The position numbers and the translations under genes are program-made. The notes beneath the pieces were generated by a model. That model did not search any database, had not been told where the DNA came from, and was given only the letters and a program-made list of their open reading frames with translations. Below are positions 59,124 to 64,000 of a stretch of DNA of 64,000 nt, in pieces; the first letter of the stretch is position 1; every line of letters begins with the position of its first letter. Where the stretch lies: positions 66,475,192 through 66,539,191 of the forward strand of contig CM065300.1 of NCBI GenBank assembly GCA_032871835.1. The letters are read 5' to 3'. Origin of the DNA: Dipteronia dyeriana. Its lineage: Eukaryota > Streptophyta > Magnoliopsida > Sapindales > Sapindaceae.

Positions 59124-60025
59124 TGTCGTATGTAAATTTTATCAGACGTACACGTCATTGACAAATGATGAAATTACCAGGTGGACATCCAAATAGGCAT
59201 TTAGAAATATCTCGTAAGAATTTCCAAAGAGGAACTCGAGTAAAAAAATATTGAACAAAACCTACTCGGGGTCAACTGACGTTATATACTACTCGAGATC
59301 AGATGACGTCATTCGGGGTTAGCTAATGACATGTTTTACTCGGGATCAGATGACGTCATTCGAGACCAGCTAACATCATGTTCTACTCGGGACAAACATG
59401 ATGAAACCCGAATAAAAAAGCCTGGCGCATAACTCGCACACAAGTCAATGGACGTTAAAATACGTAAAGATATCCATATCAAAGAAGAATTCCAAGAAGA
59501 ATAGAATATCAAACAGAAAGGGTTCCAAATCAGGCAACAATTTTATTTCTTCAAAAAAGACTACGCATTTATAAGGAAATAAGACCTAACCGGACTATAT
59601 CACTAGAGTCCGATCTTTATACAGGTCTTCGAAATAGGAAAGAAGATAAACTACTTCAAACAAGTAACCAATCATAATTAAATACAAAGATCTTTCATTA
59701 CTTATACAAAAATGATTAGGTTTCTATACACATATAAATAGACCCATAATCTCGTCACAAAGAAACAAAGAAACAAAGAAACAAAAATACATAGAAAAAT
59801 ACATAGAGAAAAAAGAGAGATCGAGAGTTGTAAATCTTTTTCAATAGTGGATTTTGGCTCGGATGTTCATTCAACCACCCGTGGACGTTTCTCTGGTCAT
59901 CGGAGTTTTACAACGTAAAACTTGTGTCCATTTACTTTCTCATTCTCTTTCTCTTTCTCTTTGAAATCACAGCTAAAATCCAATCTTGTTGACTTTTCTC
60001 ATGCATCCAGAAATTGACGTCAATA
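59124..60025 (+). repeat. 3' LTR of Tat element 2
   Basis: 902 bp, TGTCGTATG to CAATA (final CA changed to TA). It is longer than the 5' LTR by a tandem copy of a unit of about 55 bases at about 59290-59395 and by extra 'aaagaaac' and 'tttctc' repeats. Confidence 0.92.
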
Positions 60026-60684
60026 AACTCATTAAGCCCATCAAATCAATAAGGCCCATTAGGTCAAAAACCGAAATGAACCGAACCGATTCGAACCAAT
60101 TAAAATCAAATCAGTTCAGTTCGGTTACCATTTTTTTTCTTCTGTTTAAACTGGTTCAATTTTGGATGAATCAAAATATTTTCGGTTCAGTTCGGTTTTA
60201 CCCCAAACCGAACCGAACCGAACTATGCCCACCCCTACCCAATCGATTGATTTTGGGTTTTGGTGGTACTGGATTTGATTTGATTTGATTTGATTTGATT
60301 TCGTGGAAGGGTTTTGGTTATTGGTGGTGTGACAACAACGATTGGATGGGTTTGATTTGGGTTTTGGTTTCTACGGTGGGAGAGGGAGAGGGAGAGGGAG
60401 ATGTAGGGTTTGTAGAATATTGTTTCGGCGAAAAAGAGAAAAGATTCAAATTATGTATATTTATATTTGTAATTTTTAGAATTATTAAGGGTAAAAGAGT
60501 CATTTTGGCACTTGTCCCATACATAGGACAAGTCTAGCCTAGGGTTTGGGGTAGGATAATTTTTTATGGTTTTTGTCCCATATTATCCCGTCCCGTCTCA
60601 TGCTAATAGCAAACCAAAAGTTATCCCATATTGTCCTGTCCCGTCTCGTCTCGTCTCGTCTCGTCCCGCGTATCAAACGTACCC

Positions 60685-61675
60685 ATAAAGAGAATGTCTG
60701 TCATTAAGTCCCAACCATCTAATGGTGTCCATTTCCACGTGTACTCATCTTACTCGTCCATTTAAGGTGGGGTCCTTACACTCTAACATTTATCTACGCT
60801 TAAATTCATGCTTTTTCTCCTTTGAAATTCCAAACGGTCCCACATCGCATGAATCTCACTCTATTCCGGGACCTGTATTAATTAATTATTTATTTTACTA
60901 TCGAATTTTTCTTTCTGTCTATGTATGCAAGTATAAACATTTCACGAATAGATATCAGAGCATCTTCGATCTACTCTAATTTATTGGAAAAAATCTCTCC
61001 AACACATGCATTTTTTTTCCGCCAGAATGCTGCCGCTGTACTACATGTGCTAATAAAACGCAGATAACATCTCTGCGCTACTTTATTGCTTTATTTTTTT
61101 TATTTTTTTTAATCTTTAAATTTTTAATTATTTATATATTGAACATTATTCTATAAAATCTATTATGATTGTGTCCATTAATAAAAAAATTATTTAATCA
61201 CAGTTTTACCTTTATTAAATTAAATGTATTTTAATTGTATTCTTTTAATTATCTAATGTTTATATAATATTTTAGTTAATTAAATTAAATTTCTTAATTT
61301 TTTAATTTATCATAATATTGTACTAATTAAAGGGTGAAATATAAATTGTTGAAAAATAATATATAAAGGAATATTTATGAAATATTCTTTTTAGAGTAAT
61401 ATTTGATGCAATAGGTTGAAAATGGAAAAAATTTAGTATAAAAGTTATTACAATTTATTACAGAGTTATAATAAATTTATATAATAGGTTGGAGATGTAT
61501 TAGATAGATCGTATTAAAAAAAAATTACATCAAACTCCGGATAAAAGTTCTCTTGATTACCGTAATCTTTGATTGGTCTTTTTGGGTTGTATAAATGGTC
61601 CCAAATTCCATAATTAATGTTGTGGACCATTCCACTGCAATAATGTGTGACAATTCATATATATATATATGGAAT
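60685..61675. other. Spacer, no gene recognised
   Basis: AT-rich sequence with no conserved protein segment or terminal repeats. Confidence 0.5.
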
Positions 61676-61679
61676 AATT

Positions 61680-61786
61680 TATCATTGTCTTAATATGAAC
61701 CGAATAAATTTATGTTTTATATATATATATATATATATATTTGGGATATTTTAACCTTGTCTTAATATGAACCGAATAAATTTGTA
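61680..61786. repeat. Tandem direct repeat with TA runs
   Basis: 'cttaatatgaaccgaataaa' occurs at about 61690 and 61760, each preceded by 'ttgt' and a TA run, i.e. a unit near 70 bases present twice. Confidence 0.7.
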
Positions 61787-63121
61787 GCAAAATTTATATT
61801 AGATGATACTATTTTTTATATAAAAAAATCTTAAATTTATGATTTGAATATTTATCCATTCATTAATTTACTTTTAAAACAATTATTAAAATATATTTGG
61901 TGCTGATGATAATTCTTGAATAGAATTTAAAGCTACAAATTTAAGTTACAATCTCATATTTAAATTATATAAATCTCTGAAAGGTTTTTAGTACAATAAA
62001 ATAAAAATAAAATAAATTTTGAATCAAATTAAGGTATTATGAATGATATTAACAATATTTGTTCCACATTTGCCGGCGAGGGTTGTTTGGAATTGAAGAA
62101 GTGGTGTGGTACAATTTGATATATTATATGTTTTTTATTTTTATTTTTGGGTATTATAAAGAAGTGAAATGAATTTATAAATTAAACAATTAAATTTTTG
62201 ATGGAATAAAAAATAGTTAATTTAGAAGTCCAATAATATCAAGTGTTGAGGAGTCTCTCCAATGATTTGCCTTTAATGGGCATGAGCATGTGTGATGATA
62301 ATATTATAATAATGAACAACACCACATTTGGCAAAAGTATATATGTGATGGGCTACTTTGAAACAAACATCTTGCTTATCAATTTACATGTTTAATGTTT
62401 GTTCTATAAACTATACAAAAATAAAAATGAAATAAAATTATATATATATATATAACCCAAAGGAATCCGATGCACTCAGATCTCACCATAGATTTTCATT
62501 GTTTTTTTATTATTATTATTATTTCTTCACTGATTTTGTTCTCTGCCTCCTTGCTTCTCTGTAAAGTTGCTTTGGTTTTGCTTTTGCATTAAAAAAAGTG
62601 TCACATTTACCTATTACATCGAGATTAATTGATCCTGATCTCTCTTTTTTTTAACAAATCAAGAAATACATAATTAAATGAACATTGACAAAAAAAACAT
62701 ATCAGTCCAGAACTCCAGATGCTATTTCAAGCAACCAAAAAACACCAATCAACCCAAGAGTCTAGTGCCACGTTATAGTTTAACAGATATTTTGAAGGTT
62801 CAAAACTGCATTCAATTTTATAGAATAGAATGCATACTTTAAATACAGGTATTGTCATTAGACTATTGACCCACATGGTTTTGTTAATTGTCCACTCCCC
62901 CCCAGCTCGCTGGAAAAAAAAAATTATATTTCAAAATTTTAGAATTTTTTTAGAAAAATTTGTATTTAAAATTTTACAAATGTTTGAACTATACATTTTA
63001 GGTTTTTATCATTTGATCCCTCCAATTCTTGACTTCCAGTTCCGTCCATGCCACCATCCATCTCAAAACTCCAGCACTCAAACCCTAACCCACTACACCC
63101 ACCACTCAAAAAATTTATAGA
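61787..63121. other. AT-rich spacer, no gene recognised
   Basis: No conserved coding segment or RNA gene. The short open frame at 62830-63120 has no recognisable domain. Confidence 0.5.
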
Positions 63122-63129
63122 CCCAGCGG

Positions 63130-63608
63130 TAATGGTGTCCATGGTTCGGTTCCGATTCGGTTTCGGTTTCGGTTACGAACCGCCGATTTCGGTTCCGTAG
63201 AAAGATCGAACCGTAACCGTAACCGTAACCGGAATGGGACGGTTTGGGACGGTTTCGATTACGACCGTTTTTCGGTTACTGTTCGGTCTCGGTTTGTGAA
63301 ACCGAACGTTTCGATTCGGTTTCGGTTTGGTTCGGGTTTTTTTTTCATATATATTACCACGTGTCAGCAACTGATTCGTTGTTGCATTTTTTTTTTATTG
63401 AAACCGTTGGTTAAACCGTCGGTTAAACCGTCGGTTTTTATACAGTTTTTCAGAAATCCTAACCGTAACCGAACTGTTAGGAACTGGTTTCCAACTGGTT
63501 TCCAACCGGTTTTGTAACCAACGGTTTCGGTTACGGTTTTAGTTACGGTTTTAAAATGGCGGTTTCGGTTCGGTTTCGAACGGTTTAACCGAACAGTGGA
63601 CACCTCTA
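63130..63608. mobile_element. hAT MITE 3, 479 bp
   Basis: Ends TAATGGTGTCCA (63130-63141) and TGGACACCTCTA (63597-63608) form terminal inverted repeats (10 of 12). Flanks CCCAGCGG (63122-63129) and CCCAACGG (63609-63616) agree at 7 of 8. Interior ends are packed with 'cggtttcggtt' and 'ccgtaaccgtaacc' repeats. It differs in terminal sequence from MITEs 1 and 2 but is closer to the hAT at the window start. Confidence 0.85.
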
Positions 63609-63616
63609 CCCAACGG

Positions 63617-64000
63617 CCACAACTGTATTTTTTTTTCCATTAAAAGACCAACATCAACCCCACCCTTAACCAAACCCATGCTAGCCACCTAAACTAGCAA
63701 CCAACCAAACCCCACCATCGCGGTTCGTTTTTCGACTAGGAGTTCGCTGTGCCAGGCAAAACTGAAGAAGAAGAAGAAGCCGGAGTTCGTGCCGCTGGAG
63801 GAGACTGCCGGAGTAGGGAGAGAGAGAAAGAAAATAATATATTTCGGTTTAGGTTAGGGTTTGGTGTTTGCCGTTTGGGAGCTAGAGAAGATGATGGGAC
63901 TATATATGATGAAGATTTGAGTATCGTTAAATAATTTTATATATTTTTAATTATTTTACATATTTACCCTTATAATTATTATCTTATTAACTCATGGTTA
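63617..64000. other. Spacer at window end
   Basis: Contains an open frame at 63749-63934 with a Glu-rich start; no known domain and no support. Otherwise AT-rich. Confidence 0.4.

Larger units (their letters stand above)
48837..60025 (+). mobile_element. Tat element 2: Ty3/gypsy LTR retrotransposon, older and deleted
   Basis: 11,189 bp with 5' LTR 48837-49669, 3' LTR 59124-60025 and the 5-bp duplication AACTC (48832-48836 and 60026-60030). Gene order and sequence match element 1, including the antisense gene; the family is the same but the copies differ widely. The LTRs are more diverged from each other than those of element 1 (by eye perhaps 5-6% plus several indels), suggesting an older insertion. 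A 575-bp stretch from the second RNase H to the integrase zinc motif is missing relative to element 1. Confidence 0.93.
48501..60237 (-). mobile_element. hAT MITE 2, split by Tat element 2
   Basis: The left part 48501-48836 and the right part 60031-60237 join to 543 bp and read as the reverse of MITE 1 along the whole length, including the junction. The right end TGCCCACCCCTA (60226-60237) is intact; the left end TAATGGTGGACA is degenerate. Flanks CCCAACCC (48493-48500) and CCCAATCG (60238-60245) agree at 6 of 8. Tat element 2 lies within it with its own 5-bp duplication. Confidence 0.9.
45688..60684. mobile_element. Outer GGGAC-repeat element A, interrupted by nested insertions
   Basis: The left end (45688: 'cgatgcgtttgacacgg', then 'gggacgagat') and the right end ('cccgcgtatcaaacgtaccc' to 60684) match the two ends of element B (46974-48274). 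Removing the nested elements (45984-46526 plus one TSD copy, 46974-48274, 48501-60245) leaves about 1.4 kb, close to the 1.3 kb of B. I see no clear target-site duplication, so the superfamily is not assigned. That these pieces form one element is inference from end similarity and size. Confidence 0.5.

Noticed and set aside
63749..63934. Open frame with a Glu-rich start near the window end
   Set aside because: Short, low complexity, no recognisable domain, ends by chance in AT-rich sequence.
1..64000. tRNA, rRNA and small nucleolar RNA genes
   Set aside because: No cloverleaf with A and B box, rRNA block or C/D box pair was recognised by eye; a covariance-model scan would be decisive.

Overview
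The window is nuclear DNA of a flowering plant, most likely a eudicot. Its one clearly intact gene is a single-exon nucleotide-sugar transporter of the plant GDP-fucose transporter type (GFT1/GONST4-like). The other host genes have plant signatures: a pentatricopeptide-repeat (PPR) relic and an F-box gene. Most of the rest is plant transposable elements: hAT, Mutator, PIF/Harbinger-like elements and Ty3/gypsy LTR retrotransposons of the Tat type. I cannot name a species.

Layout. 1-2395: the 3' part of a decayed hAT transposon. About 2400-10740: an old autonomous Mutator-like element with a decayed MuDR-type transposase on + and a decayed ULP1/C48-like gene on -, bracketed by inverted arrays of a short 'ggctcgga'-type repeat. 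10870-12540: AT-rich spacer with two small MITEs. 12861-13910: intact GFT1-like gene. 15489-17057 (-): broken PPR gene. 18046-29932: complete but inactive Tat-type LTR retrotransposon (element 1, TSD GTACT). 30092-35753: small terminal-inverted-repeat element split by a Mutator-type element at 30846-35712 (9-bp TSD) that carries intron-containing exons of a full-size ABCG/PDR transporter, i.e. a Pack-MULE. 35850-37534: another Mutator-type element filled with GGT repeats. 38185-39402: F-box gene in one frame, broken by a single TAG. 42751-44017: PIF/Harbinger-like element with an AT island. 45688-60684: a nest of at least four insertions, ending with Tat element 2 (48837-60025, TSD AACTC) inside a 543-bp hAT MITE. 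63130-63608: another hAT MITE.

The most interesting system is inside the two Tat retrotransposons. Besides gag and pol (protease, RT, two RNase H domains, integrase), each carries a long gene on the opposite strand between integrase and the 3' LTR. In both copies it has three coding exons, with two introns at the same positions and phases, GT-AG borders, a conserved N-terminal domain resembling the Pfam 'putative gypsy type transposon' family, and a C-terminal coiled coil. Introns persist in a retrotransposon only if they are not spliced from the genomic RNA; antisense orientation explains that. The two copies have diverged but keep the exon-intron plan, so the gene was probably functional in their common ancestor.

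Nearly all mobile-element genes here carry stops or frameshifts and are dead copies. Nested insertions and target-site duplications allow a relative history: outer GGGAC-repeat element first, then the hAT MITEs and a second GGGAC element, then Tat element 2. Tat element 1 looks younger, with LTRs about 97% identical by eye. All similarity statements are from reading the sequence; no search was run.
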